Below, in pieces: positions 20,277 through 29,643 of a DNA stretch of 64,000 bases (position 1 is the first letter of the stretch; every line of letters begins with the position of its first letter). A model generated the notes under the pieces. That model had not been told where the DNA came from and did not search any database. It saw nothing but the letters and a program-made list of their open reading frames with translations. The DNA comes from Paraburkholderia sartisoli (GTDB lineage: Bacteria; Pseudomonadota; Gammaproteobacteria; Burkholderiales; Burkholderiaceae), in the NCBI RefSeq assembly GCF_900107685.1, contig NZ_FNRQ01000005.1, forward strand, positions 62,001 through 126,000, in the 5' to 3' direction. The translations under genes and the position numbers were made by a program.

Positions 20277-20296
20277 GGAGGTAGCCCATGTAGTTG
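20277..20296 (+). other. Start region with ATG followed directly by in-frame TAG
   Basis: GGAGGT (20277-20282) stands 5 bases before an ATG (20288-20290) in frame with the cyclase gene, but the next codon is TAG (20291-20293). The next possible start, TTG at 20294, is 11 bases from the same ribosome site. The natural start therefore seems to have been interrupted at codon 2, or the short start-stop lowers expression with restart at TTG. Confidence 0.65.
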
Positions 20297-21547
20297 CGCG
20301 ACCTCGTCTCACGCCAGGTGCCGTCATGGCTCACACTCCTTGGTCACGCTGCCATGCCTATCTCGACCGCCCTTATCGGCATCGCGATTCTGTCCTGCCT
20401 GATGAGCTTCGCCGTTCTCGGCTCGCTGTTTCACGCCCAGATTCCCGGGATACGCCATTGGTGTGTGGCAAGTGGTCTGCTGACCATCACCGCCGCTCTC
20501 CTCCTTTTACCCAGGTCGGATATTGTCGTAGCAGGCGCGAGCACATTGCTGGTTGTGGCCTCGCTCCTCGGCCTTCAGGGCTTCCGGCAGTTCTTTCATC
20601 TGCGGCCATCGGTTATCTGGGAATACGGCGCGGTCGGTGCGATTCTGGTTGGACTCGTCTACTGGACCTACGTATCACCTGACGTCAATGCCCGAAATGC
20701 GGTGATTTCGGGGTTTCTCGCCTATATCCGGTCTGCTATCGGCTGGATTGTGCAGCGGTACCGGCCGGCGGGCAGACCCAAATATAGCTACCACTTCGTG
20801 TCTGTTGCCGCGGTCCTCGGGGCGATTGTCCACGCAGTCCGTTGTGTCATATACGGACTCGGTCTGGTGCATCAAACTACTTTTCTGGAGGCGACGCCGA
20901 TAAACGTCGCGTTTCTCGCCATGGCCACGCTGACGTTGCCATGCCTGTCGGTGGGCATGGTCATGCTGGCTCATGACCGGCTTGCGGAGCGGATGGAACG
21001 CCTGGCGACCATCGACGATCTGACGGGCGTGCTAGGGCGACGGGCTTTCATCGCCCGGGCCGAGGCGCTGTTTGACCTGGCAAAGGCGGCGAAGTCGAAG
21101 CTGTCTATCGCGATTCTGGACATCGATAACTTTAAGCGCATCAATGACAGATACGGGCACGCAGCCGGTGACCAGGCGCTTGCGCATGTTGCCTTGACAA
21201 TCTCGCGCGAAATTCGACAAAGCGATGTCCTTGGCCGCATCGGTGGTGAGGAGTTCGCACTGCTGCTTCCACTGACCGGGAAAGAGGAGGCTGCCCGCCT
21301 CACAAACCGGTTGCGCGCAATCGTCGCGGCGTCTGTTTCGCACGCTCCGGCCGGTGAGGTTACATGCACACTGAGCGCCGGCGTCGACGAGTTCGGTGCC
21401 GGCGATACCCTTGCCGCGGTGATGGCGAGAGCCGACACCGCGCTCTATGCCGCAAAAGCCAACGGCAGAAACTGCGTGATGCTAGCCGGGTCGTCGCAGA
21501 ACCGATGGGTCGAACCCACAGAAGCGATCGCCTCAAGCCAGTCCTGA
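20294..21547 (+). CDS. Membrane diguanylate cyclase (GGDEF)
   Basis: A 417-residue protein counted from the TTG. About six membrane segments fill residues 15-225, an MHYT/7TM-like input region of unrecognised type. The GGDEF domain covers about 240-400 with the substrate motif LTGVLGRRAF and catalytic GGEEF at about 317-321, an active variant. It should make cyclic-di-GMP from GTP. No RxxD inhibitory site sits clearly before GGEEF. The start is uncertain: ATG at 20288 is followed by TAG, so TTG 20294 or ATG 20354 must be used. It lies in the islet between tRNA-Lys and its truncated copy, so it is probably acquired DNA. Confidence 0.85.
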   Translation: MRDLVSRQVPSWLTLLGHAAMPISTALIGIAILSCLMSFAVLGSLFHAQIPGIRHWCVASGLLTITAALLLLPRSDIVVAGASTLLVVASLLGLQGFRQFFHLRPSVIWEYGAVGAILVGLVYWTYVSPDVNARNAVISGFLAYIRSAIGWIVQRYRPAGRPKYSYHFVSVAAVLGAIVHAVRCVIYGLGLVHQTTFLEATPINVAFLAMATLTLPCLSVGMVMLAHDRLAERMERLATIDDLTGVLGRRAFIARAEALFDLAKAAKSKLSIAILDIDNFKRINDRYGHAAGDQALAHVALTISREIRQSDVLGRIGGEEFALLLPLTGKEEAARLTNRLRAIVAASVSHAPAGEVTCTLSAGVDEFGAGDTLAAVMARADTALYAAKANGRNCVMLAGSSQNRWVEPTEAIASSQS

Positions 21548-21898
21548 AGCGGACGGCTGCCGCTCTTGCCCCAAGCGACGCAGGCAGATGCCGGCCAGGC
21601 CGGATGTGCAGGCCGCCGACGATCCGGCGGCACCGACAGCGGGCATTCGCTGCTTGACCTATACTGTCCGGAGCGTTTCAGGAAATCAGTCTGTTAGATG
21701 ATTTCCATTGCCCCTGGTATCGAGCAGTCATGTGCCCCCCGCGGCCGCCCGTTATCACGATCTCGTGCCATTCAACTGTGCATGCTGGCTGCATGAGTTC
21801 GTTCGCGTCGATCCCGGTCACGGTAATTGCTCAATCATGGTCAGGCAGACGGCGATCGGCTGCGTCGATATTCCAGCCCAATCACGGAGGAACGAATC
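21548..21898. other. Intergenic region within the tRNA-Lys islet
   Basis: The 351 bases between the cyclase and the secreted-protein gene hold short frames only, none with a ribosome site or recognisable product. The last part is the leader of the secreted-protein gene. I see no RNA gene. Confidence 0.5.
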
Positions 21899-22201
21899 AT
21901 GGACAAGGCAATCAGCACATTAATCGCGGCCGTCGCCGCACTCGCGCTGTCGGGCAGCGCTTATGCACAGAGCAACAACACGCTGGCGACTCCGACCACC
22001 GTGTCACCGGCCGCCAATACAACGAGTGGCTACGGCACGCCTGGCGCCACCAGCTCGGACAGCGGCATGGGCACCGGCTCGCCGAACTCGCGCCCGCAGA
22101 ACAGCACGAACAATAACTCGACGCCTGGCGCCAGCGCTTTCGGGAGCCACAACACGCTGGCGACCCCGAGCACGGCATCGCCGGCCAATAGCAGCAATTA
22201 A
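21899..22201 (+). CDS. Small secreted Ser/Thr/Asn-rich protein
   Basis: A 100-residue protein with a clear signal peptide (STLIAAVAALALSGSAYAQ, cut after AYA). The mature part is low in complexity (Ser, Thr, Asn, Pro, Gly), with a repeated unit, NNTLATPTTVSPA near the start and HNTLATPSTASPA near the end. It is likely periplasmic or secreted and disordered. GGAGG lies 8 bases before the ATG. No family is recognised. It sits behind the cyclase in the tRNA-bounded islet. Confidence 0.8.
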   Translation: MDKAISTLIAAVAALALSGSAYAQSNNTLATPTTVSPAANTTSGYGTPGATSSDSGMGTGSPNSRPQNSTNNNSTPGASAFGSHNTLATPSTASPANSSN

Positions 22202-22373
22202 GGACGACAACCAGGCGCAGACGTAAAGCGAACAAACGCTTCAATCGCGTAGGGTGCCATTGTAATTGTGACCGGCTCCAGCGTTTCGCGACTAGCCGGC
22301 GCTGGTTAACACGACCGGTCTGCACGGTTCGATGCGGTCGAGCGTCGCCGTTATGGCTTTCCTTGGAAAAGTT

Positions 22374-22418
22374 GACTCTTGATCCGCAGATCGAGTGTTC
22401 AACTCACTCACACCACCA
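22374..22418 (+). pseudogene. Degenerate 3' half of tRNA-Lys(CUU)
   Basis: Forty-five bases align with positions 19990-20036 of the intact tRNA-Lys: the anticodon arm, variable loop and T-arm are recognisable, including an identical 10-base block TCGAGTGTTC and the closing ACCACCA. About six substitutions and a two-base deletion in the acceptor strand separate them. The 5' half is missing. This layout (intact tRNA, cargo, 3' fragment in direct orientation) matches an attL/attR pair of a tRNA-targeted element. Confidence 0.75.
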
Positions 22419-22430
22419 AAGAAATCTCAA

Positions 22431-22458
22431 AGGCCGGTTAGCTTTCGCTAACCGGCCT
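22431..22458 (+). terminator. Terminator after the tRNA-Lys remnant
   Basis: A perfect 12-bp stem, AGGCCGGTTAGC / GCTAACCGGCCT, with loop TTTC, followed by CTTGCTTTTA. It closes the islet and also faces the leftward LysR gene at 22500. Confidence 0.75.
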
Positions 22459-22499
22459 CTTGCTTTTATCCGGACCATTTCCGATAACCAAACTCGCCC

Positions 22500-23366
22500 C
22501 TAAGCCAGCGCCAGAAACCGCGCCAGACACGGATTCCGGTTCCCGGGCGACCACACCAGCACCTGCTCGGTCATCGGCGCATCCATCAGCGGCCTGAAGA
22601 CCACCCCAGCCAGCTGTGCCTTGCGCATCGACGCCGGCACGAGCGCGATACCGACACCTTCATCGACGAGACTCAGCACCGTCTGCTGCAATTGCACTTC
22701 GAAGCGGATGTCCGGTTCGAACCCACCCGTCCGGCAATGCTCGACGATCGTCGCGCGCAGCGTCGGCGCGACTTCGCTCGATGCCATCACGAACGCTTCT
22801 CCGGCCAGTTGCGCAATCTTCAGCCGGCGCGCCCGTGCGCGCGGATGCGTCCGCGACAACGCCACGCAGAGCGGCTCGGTCACGACCGTGCGCGTCGCAA
22901 GCCCTTTGTCCGGCAGGCCTGGAAACATGATCGCGGCATCGATATGTCCGGCCAGCACCTGCGCCGCCAGATCGTTCGACACAACCTCGCGCAGGTTCAG
23001 CGCCACGTCCGGATACGCGTCGCCGAACGCACGCGCGTAACGCGGCACGACGCTGTAGGCCGCGCACATTGTGAATCCGATGCCCAGCGTGCCCGCTTCG
23101 CCCGCGGCAGCCGCCTGCGCGTTCTTCGCGGCCTGATCGAGCGCGGCGAGAATCGCGCGCGCGTCGCCATAAAAGCGCTCGCCCGCAGCCGTCAGCGTGA
23201 CGTTGCGCGGACTGCGCTCGATCAGCGTCACACCCAGCGACGCCTCCAGCGCAGCCAGTTGCCGGCTGAGCGGCGGCTGCGTGAGATTGAGCCGCGCCGC
23301 CGCCCGGCCGAAATGACGTGTCTCGGCGAGCGTCACGAAGTATCGAAGTGGCCTGATGTCGATCAC
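22500..23366 (-). CDS. LysR-family regulator of the divergent transporter
   Basis: A 288-residue LysR protein with an N-terminal winged helix (LRYFVTLAETRHFGRAAARLNLTQPPLSRQLAALEASLG). It is followed by a ligand-binding domain of the CatR/BenM/CbbR-like kind. I chose GTG at 23366 (VIDIRPLRYF), the usual family start; an in-frame TTG at 23417 would add 17 residues. It is divergent from the AEC transporter gene with 95 bases between, the classical LysR arrangement, so it probably controls that gene. The inducer is unknown. Confidence 0.92.
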   Translation of the reverse strand: MIDIRPLRYFVTLAETRHFGRAAARLNLTQPPLSRQLAALEASLGVTLIERSPRNVTLTAAGERFYGDARAILAALDQAAKNAQAAAAGEAGTLGIGFTMCAAYSVVPRYARAFGDAYPDVALNLREVVSNDLAAQVLAGHIDAAIMFPGLPDKGLATRTVVTEPLCVALSRTHPRARARRLKIAQLAGEAFVMASSEVAPTLRATIVEHCRTGGFEPDIRFEVQLQQTVLSLVDEGVGIALVPASMRKAQLAGVVFRPLMDAPMTEQVLVWSPGNRNPCLARFLALA

Positions 23367-23461
23367 GATGCAGAAAAGGTATTGTTGAAAAGAGAATTCA
23401 GCATTGGATTGTATCAACGCGAACCACTACGCTTTCGCATTCCCTGCAACACGTCCAACCG

Positions 23462-24406
23462 ATGTTCTCGACGCCTGAAATCCTGCTACCCGTTTTCGGG
23501 CTGATCTTCGCCGGCTTCGCCTGTCGCCGCCGCGGGCTGCTTGGCCCCACCGCCGCGTCGGAACTGAACCGCTTTGTCGTATGGCTCGCATTACCCGCGT
23601 TGCTGTTCGACATCATGGCGCACACCACATGGCGGCAACTCGATCAGCCGTCCTTCATCGGCACGTTCGCACTCGCATGCGCGGGCGTCTTCGTGTTGAT
23701 ACTCGTCGTGCGCCTGTTGAGCGGCCGGCATCTCGCCGACGCCAGCGTCGACGCGATCGCCGCCGCGTACCCAAACACGGGATACATCGGCTTTCCGCTG
23801 TGCATGATCGTGTTCGGCAACGCAAGCCTCACACCGACGACGATCGCCACGATCCTGGTCGCGTGCGTGCTGTTCTCGATTGCGATCGTTCTGATCGAAG
23901 TGGGACTTCAGACGGAACGCACGCCGCACAGGCTCGGCATGAAGGTGATCGGATCGCTCGCGCGCAATCCGCTGATCGTCTCTCCGATCGCGGGCGCAAT
24001 GATGGCCGTCGCGCACGTGACGATGCCCGCAAGCGCGGAGACGTTCCTGAAGCTCCTGGGCGGGGCGGCGAGCCCATGCGCGCTGGTGAGCCTCGGGCTT
24101 TTCCTGGCGGAAAAACGTCCGGCAGGCGAAAGATCGCACGATGCGTTGATGCTGACCGCGGTCAAACTCGTGCTGCAACCCGCTGTAACGTGGTGGCTTG
24201 CGGCGCGGGTGTTCACCCTGCCCGTGACGCTCGTTCAAATGGCCGTGATGCTGGCCGCGCTGCCGACCGGCACCGGCCCGTACATGCTCGCCGAATTCTA
24301 TCGACGCGAAGCGCACATCACGTCGCGCACCATCCTGCTGTCGACGCTCGGCTCGCTCGTCACGCTGTCGCTCCTGCTCGTGTATTTCCGCCACGGCGGC
24401 GCGTAA
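23462..24406 (+). CDS. AEC-family transporter
   Basis: A 314-residue membrane protein of the auxin efflux carrier family (bacterial MdcF/YfdV branch), with about ten hydrophobic segments in two halves and the family stretch AAAYPNTGYIGFPL. Members move small carboxylates such as malonate, malate or oxalate; direction and substrate are not decidable here. It faces the divergent LysR gene, its likely regulator. Confidence 0.9.
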   Translation: MFSTPEILLPVFGLIFAGFACRRRGLLGPTAASELNRFVVWLALPALLFDIMAHTTWRQLDQPSFIGTFALACAGVFVLILVVRLLSGRHLADASVDAIAAAYPNTGYIGFPLCMIVFGNASLTPTTIATILVACVLFSIAIVLIEVGLQTERTPHRLGMKVIGSLARNPLIVSPIAGAMMAVAHVTMPASAETFLKLLGGAASPCALVSLGLFLAEKRPAGERSHDALMLTAVKLVLQPAVTWWLAARVFTLPVTLVQMAVMLAALPTGTGPYMLAEFYRREAHITSRTILLSTLGSLVTLSLLLVYFRHGGA

Positions 24407-24596
24407 GCGACCGTCAAAAAAGCCACCGCCCACGCAAAGCCGGCCGCGCCGATCGTCCTTACATCCGACGGCTATCTGAAAGTAATTTGCGGTAACGCCA
24501 CGGTAAACGTCCAGAAAGGGGCGCTCGATATGCTGCTCGTTCAAGCGGACAGGGACATGCCCGTCGCCACTCCCTTCAGAACGAGACAAAACATCC

Positions 24597-26953
24597 ATGC
24601 TGCCCGATCAGCATCTGGCGTTGGCAAAAGAGCGGCACCTTGCAGGCGACCTCGCGGGCGCACGCAGTCTTTATGAAACTGTCCTTGCCGTGTACCCGGC
24701 CGAAGCCGACGTCATGTTTCGCCTTGGCGTACTCACGCTGCAATGCGGCGCATGCGACGACGCACTCGCATGGCTCGACCGCGCGCTGTCCCACGCTCCG
24801 CAGGAAGCCCGCTACCACTTCGCCCGCGCCCAGGTACTGGCGACGTCGCAGCGTTTCGACGAGGCGGTCGCCACTTACCGCGCGCTACTTGCATCAGAAG
24901 CCGCCTCCACGGATCTGTGGTTTGCGCTCGCCAGCACCCTTCAATTGAGCGGGGACACGCACGCGGCAGCGGCGGCCTTTGAATCGGTGATTGCGCTCGA
25001 CCCTGCAAACGTCGATGCGTTGAACAACCTGGGCAACTGCCAGCGGCAACTCGGCGATACCGCGCAGGCGGAGGCCAGCTATCGTCGCGCCCTCGCCGTG
25101 CAGCCCGACTACGTGAGCGCCCTCACGAACCTCGGCACGCTGCTCCAGATGCGCGGCCAGATCGACGACGCGGTCGCACTCTTGAACAAAGCGGTACAGC
25201 TTATGCCGGACTCCCCGGCAAGCCTGCTCAATCTGGGCGTGGCGCTGCTCGAACAGCGTCGATTCGACGAAGCCGCGACCCTGCTTGAGCACACGCTCGC
25301 ACTGGACCCGCAGTTTCCGGAGGCCGCCTACAACCTGGGCAACGCGCTGAACGCGCTAGGAAAGCGTCACGAAGCACAGGCTCAATACCGTTTGGCGATC
25401 GCGCTCGACCCGCATCACGCGGATGCGTACAACAACCTTGGGAACGTGTGTGCAGGGACCTGGGCGAATTCGACTCCGCGCTCGATGCGTTCGATGCAGC
25501 GCTGCGGGCACGTCCCGCCTTCGTGGCGGCCTGCAACAACGCAGGCAACCTGATGCGCACGCTGCACAGGACGGCCGAAGCGGAGACGCTTTTCAGAGCG
25601 GCACTGTCCATCGATCCAGATCATTCGGCGTCGCACAACAACCTCGGCAATGTCCTGAAAGACAGTGGCGCGCTCGACGAAGGCATCGTCCACTATCGCC
25701 GCGCGGTGCAGAGCGATCCCGGCAACGTGGTCGCGCACAGCAACCTTGCCTACGCGTTGACGTTTCAGTCGGAAAACGGCGAGGCCGCGTTTGACGAATG
25801 CCGCCGCTGGTCGGCCCGTCACGAAGCGCCGCTGCGTGCCACGCGCGAGCCACATGCGAACGATCGCAACGCTCACCGGCGGCTGCGTATTGGTTACGTC
25901 TCGCCGGATTTTCGTGACCACTGCCAGTCGCTGTTTACGGTGCCGCTGCTGTCTCATCACAACCACGATCAGTTCGAGGTCTACTGCTACGCGAGCGTCG
26001 AGCGGCCCGACGCTCTGACGCAGCGAATCGCCGCTTATGCCGACGTATGGCGCGATGTCCATGGATTCGACGACGGCCGCCTCGCGCAACAGATCCGGGC
26101 CGACGGCATCGACATCCTCGTCGATCTGGCCATGCACATGGCCGACGGCAGGCCTTTGCTGTTCGCCCGCAAGCCCGCACCGGTGCAGGTGGCATGGCTC
26201 GCATATCCCGGCACGACGGGTCTGGACGCGATCGACTACCGTCTGACCGATCCACGTCTCGATCCACCCTCGAACGACACCCTGTACAGCGAACGCTCGC
26301 TGCGCCTGCCGGACTCGTTCTGGTGCTACGACCCGTTGACGGATCAACCCGCCGTGAATGCGTTGCCCGCGCTGACGGCCGGCCATCTGACGTTCGGCTG
26401 CCTGAACAATCCCTGCAAGCTGACCGACCGCACGCTCGGGATGTGGGCAGCGGTGCTACGCGAAGTGCCACGCGCGCAATTGCTGCTCATGGCGCCCGCT
26501 GGCAACGCACGCGAAAGTCTTGCGGCACGCATGGAACGACAGGGCATCGACATTCAGCGCGTCCGTTTCGTCCCGTTCCGCCCGCGCGCTGAATACCTGC
26601 GCACGTATCACGAGATCGACATCGGGCTCGACACGTTTCCGTACAACGGCCACACGACAAGCTTCGACTCGCTGTGGATGGGCGTGCCGGTGATTACGCG
26701 AGTGGGAGAGACCGCTGTCGGTCGCGCCGGCATGAGCCAGCTCTTCAATCTCGGCCTGAACGAAATGGCGGCGCATTCGGATGACGCGTTTGTCCGGCTT
26801 GCCGTTGAGCTGGCCGCGAACCTGCCGCGTCTTGCTGGCTTGCGACAAACATTACGTTCACGCATGGCGCAATCGCCGCTGATGGACGGCGCGCGCTTCG
26901 CCGGTCACGTCGAGACCATTTACCGGCAAATCTGGCAATCGTGGTGCGCCTGA
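24597..26953 (+). pseudogene. TPR / GT41 O-GlcNAc-transferase-like protein, apparent frameshift
   Basis: Read across one frameshift, this encodes about 785 residues. The first 285 (frame from ATG 24597) are about eight TPR repeats (NNLGNCQRQLGDTAQAEASY). The rest (frame from 25448) holds more TPRs and a full SPINDLY/OGT catalytic region: IGYVSPDFRDH with the OGT-type histidine, AYPGTTGLDAIDYRLTDP, FGCLNNPCKLT and DTFPYNGHTTSFDSLWMGVP. The two frames meet at GTGTGTG (25446-25452), where removing one GT restores a continuous protein (GNV-CRDLGEFD). It may be a real two-base insertion, a sequencing error, or two polypeptides, since GTG 25448 could start the second. It would glycosylate Ser/Thr of proteins in the cytoplasm. 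It heads a set with the serC-like and ATP-grasp genes. Confidence 0.85.
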
Positions 26954-27009
26954 ACGTCTGAGTCCCGGCAAACCACCCGACGCACGCATCGGACATCGAC
27001 GCACGAAAC

Positions 27010-28104
27010 ATGACACCGAATTCACTGAATTTTTCTGGCGGCCCAGGCGCGTTGCCGGAAACGGTCCTGGCGCAAACTCGGGAGGCAATCGCGACGCTCC
27101 CGGAGACCGGTCTGTCCGTACTCGGAATGAGCCACCGGTCAGACTGGTTTAACGCGATCCTGCACGAAGCCGAATCGAATCTTCGTCACCTGCTAGGCAT
27201 CTCCGACGACTACGCCGTGACCTTTCTCCAGGGCGGCAGCAGTCTGCAATTCGCGATGATCCCGATGAACTTCGCCGCAGCAGCGAACGCGCCGCCTGAA
27301 TACATCAACGCCGGCTACTGGAGCGCGAAAGCTTCGGCCGAAGCTGCACGCGTGTGTCCAGCAAAAATCGCATGGGATGGCCGCTCAGGCGGTTACCGGC
27401 AACTGCCCGATCTGCGCGCGCTGGATGTGGCCCGCTCGTCCGCCTACCTGCATTACGTATCGAACGAAACAGTGGAAGGGTTGCAGTTCCCTTCCTGCGA
27501 AGAAGCGTCCGACGTGCCGCTCGTCGCGGACATGTCATCGGATTTTCTGTCGAAGCCAATCCGGCCCGAGCTGTTTTCGATGATCTACGCGCATGCGCAG
27601 AAGAATCTCGGCCCAGCCGGCGTCACGGTTGCGATCATCGACCGATCGCTGCTCGAGCGCATCCCGGATGGGTTGCCGTCCATTCTCGACTTTCGCACCC
27701 ATATTTCGCATCGCTCGAACTACAACACGCCGCCGGTATTCGCGATCTACGTCCTGACGCTGGTGACGCGCTGGCTGCGCTTCGATATCGGTGGCTTGAG
27801 CGCCATGCAGAATATCAACGAAAGAAAGTCGCGGTGCCTGTACGAAGCGCTGGATTCGCTCGACGGTTGCGTCGCCGTTCACGCGGACCGCCGCTGGCGT
27901 TCGCAGATGAACGTCGCCTTCACGTTCGGCGACAGGCGTCTCGACGACGCGTTTCTCGTCTGCGCGCGGGAACGGGGCATGGTGGGGCTGGAAGGACATC
28001 GCTCGCTTGGCGGCCTGCGCGCCTCGCTATACAACGCCGTCACCCCTCAGGCGGTGGAGACACTGGCTCACGCCTTGACGGCGTTTTCCGCCGAGCGCGT
28101 TTGA
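27010..28104 (+). CDS. SerC-type aminotransferase (phosphoserine aminotransferase family)
   Basis: A 364-residue class V PLP aminotransferase matching SerC in length and motifs. The PLP lysine is K198 in AHAQKNLGPAG, and GYWSAKA, SNETVEG and the phosphate-binding GHRSLGGLRAS are kept. The early loop reads QGGSSLQFAMIPMN, closer to Bacillus-type enzymes than to the E. coli GGGRGQF form. Burkholderia normally keeps housekeeping serC with pheA and tyrA elsewhere, so this is probably a second, dedicated copy making phosphoserine or a related amino acid. It starts 57 bases after the GT41 gene and precedes the ATP-grasp gene by 25-46 bases. Confidence 0.88.
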   Translation: MTPNSLNFSGGPGALPETVLAQTREAIATLPETGLSVLGMSHRSDWFNAILHEAESNLRHLLGISDDYAVTFLQGGSSLQFAMIPMNFAAAANAPPEYINAGYWSAKASAEAARVCPAKIAWDGRSGGYRQLPDLRALDVARSSAYLHYVSNETVEGLQFPSCEEASDVPLVADMSSDFLSKPIRPELFSMIYAHAQKNLGPAGVTVAIIDRSLLERIPDGLPSILDFRTHISHRSNYNTPPVFAIYVLTLVTRWLRFDIGGLSAMQNINERKSRCLYEALDSLDGCVAVHADRRWRSQMNVAFTFGDRRLDDAFLVCARERGMVGLEGHRSLGGLRASLYNAVTPQAVETLAHALTAFSAERV

Positions 28105-28128
28105 AGCGGCGCTCACGCGCAACCCTGC

Positions 28129-29586
28129 ATGCTCTATCTGAAGAACAACATGGCGAATCCCACGCAAGCAGGCGACGACAAAACGGAACCACGGAACGAC
28201 GTGTCCGGCGCGGCGCAACTCACGGATCATGACAGGACCGTGCAGACTTCGCAGACGATCACACACCTGACGCATCTGCTGGATGCCGACCCGCTGAACG
28301 TCGGGCTACATCGTTCGATGTCCGACGCGATGCGCGATGCCGGCAACGAGACCGGTTATCTCGCTCACGGAATTGGCATCGAAACCTTCGAGTTGATGAA
28401 GACGCTGCCGCAGCCGTGGGCGATTCCGCTCTTCAACGTCGCGACCGTCTTCTTCATGAACGGCGACCATGAATCGGCGAGGCGCTGGTATGGGATCGCG
28501 CTGGACGTCGACCCGGATCTCGCGATAGCGCATCAGAATCTCGCTGCCGTCCATGACGCGACGGGCAACGTCACCGAAGCGCAGGCGCATCGCGCGCATG
28601 CCTACCGGCTGCAACGGATCTATGTGGAGCCCGCCGACAACGCGCCGCGCAAGGTGTTGATCCTGTGTACCGGCAACGTTGCAGGAAACGTCCCGTTCGA
28701 CACGCTGCTTCCACCCGGCGCGAGCTATCGCATCAAGTATGCAATCGACTACGCAGGCGACGCGGAAGACGATCAGTTGCCGCCGTTCGATCTGGTCTTC
28801 AACGCGGTCGGTGAACCGGACATTGCGGAACCGCTCGCGCCACGTCTCGAACGCTTCGCGCAGCGGTGCAATCGCCCGTTGCTCAACCCGCCGGCGGCAG
28901 TCGCGCGAACCAGGCGGGACAGGCTGCCCACGCTCCTTGCCGGTCTCGACGACGTGGTGGTCGCGCCATGCATCCTGCTGGAAACGATGCCCGGCTCAGT
29001 CGACGCCCTCGCAGACCGGCTCGTCAGCGAAGGCATCGACTTTCCGGTTCTGACGCGCCCGCTCGCGAAGCATGGCGGTGAGGGGCTGACGATGCACGCC
29101 TCGATCGACGCGCTGTGGTCAGCGCTCGCAACCTTCACCGCCCCGCACTACCTGACGGCATTCCACGACTTCCGCAGCGCGGACGGGCATTTTCGCAAAT
29201 ACCGGACCGTGTTTGTCGACAGGGCGCCGTTCCCCTACCATCTCGCGATTTCATCGCACTGGATCGTGCATTACTTTTCCGCGGACATGATCACGGCGGA
29301 CTGGAAGATCGACGAGGAACGCCGCTTCCTGCAGGAATGCGGCGCGGTGCTGGGAGAACGTGCGATGAATGCGATCGCCGCAATCGGCAGGCGTCTCGAT
29401 CTCGACTACGGTGGCATCGACTTTGCGCTGCTGCCCGACGGCCGCGTGCTGGTGTTCGAAGGAAACGCAACCATGCTGGTTCATCGTGAGGCGAACACCG
29501 GTGTGCTCGCTCACAAGAACGTGTTCGTCGAGCGGATTGTCGACGCTTTCGAACAGTTGCAGGCCCGGCAAACCGGCGTCGCCTGA
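28129..29586 (+). CDS. TPR / ATP-grasp-like protein
   Basis: A 485-residue protein. Residues about 40-165 form a TPR-like helical region (NVATVFFMNGDHESARRWYGIALDVDPDLAIAHQNLAAVHDATGN). The remainder looks like an ATP-grasp ligase: a pre-ATP-grasp domain from about 180 (KVLILCTGNVAGNVPFD), then PVLTRPLAKHGGEG, YRTVFVDRAPFPYHLA and the metal-binding LDLDYGGIDFALLPDGRVLVFEGNATM. Such enzymes join a carboxylate to an amine using ATP. Start choice is uncertain: ATG 28129 or ATG 28150. It shares strand and tight spacing with the SerC-like and GT41 genes. The substrate is unknown. Confidence 0.8.
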   Translation: MLYLKNNMANPTQAGDDKTEPRNDVSGAAQLTDHDRTVQTSQTITHLTHLLDADPLNVGLHRSMSDAMRDAGNETGYLAHGIGIETFELMKTLPQPWAIPLFNVATVFFMNGDHESARRWYGIALDVDPDLAIAHQNLAAVHDATGNVTEAQAHRAHAYRLQRIYVEPADNAPRKVLILCTGNVAGNVPFDTLLPPGASYRIKYAIDYAGDAEDDQLPPFDLVFNAVGEPDIAEPLAPRLERFAQRCNRPLLNPPAAVARTRRDRLPTLLAGLDDVVVAPCILLETMPGSVDALADRLVSEGIDFPVLTRPLAKHGGEGLTMHASIDALWSALATFTAPHYLTAFHDFRSADGHFRKYRTVFVDRAPFPYHLAISSHWIVHYFSADMITADWKIDEERRFLQECGAVLGERAMNAIAAIGRRLDLDYGGIDFALLPDGRVLVFEGNATMLVHREANTGVLAHKNVFVERIVDAFEQLQARQTGVA

Positions 29587-29643
29587 GTCGCTCCCGCCCT
29601 CGCACTTGAGTGTGCCGACCCGCGGGCAGGTCAAACCACTTCG

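Noticed and set aside
22374..22418. A second functional tRNA gene
   Set aside because: Only the 3' half is present and the acceptor strand has a two-base deletion.
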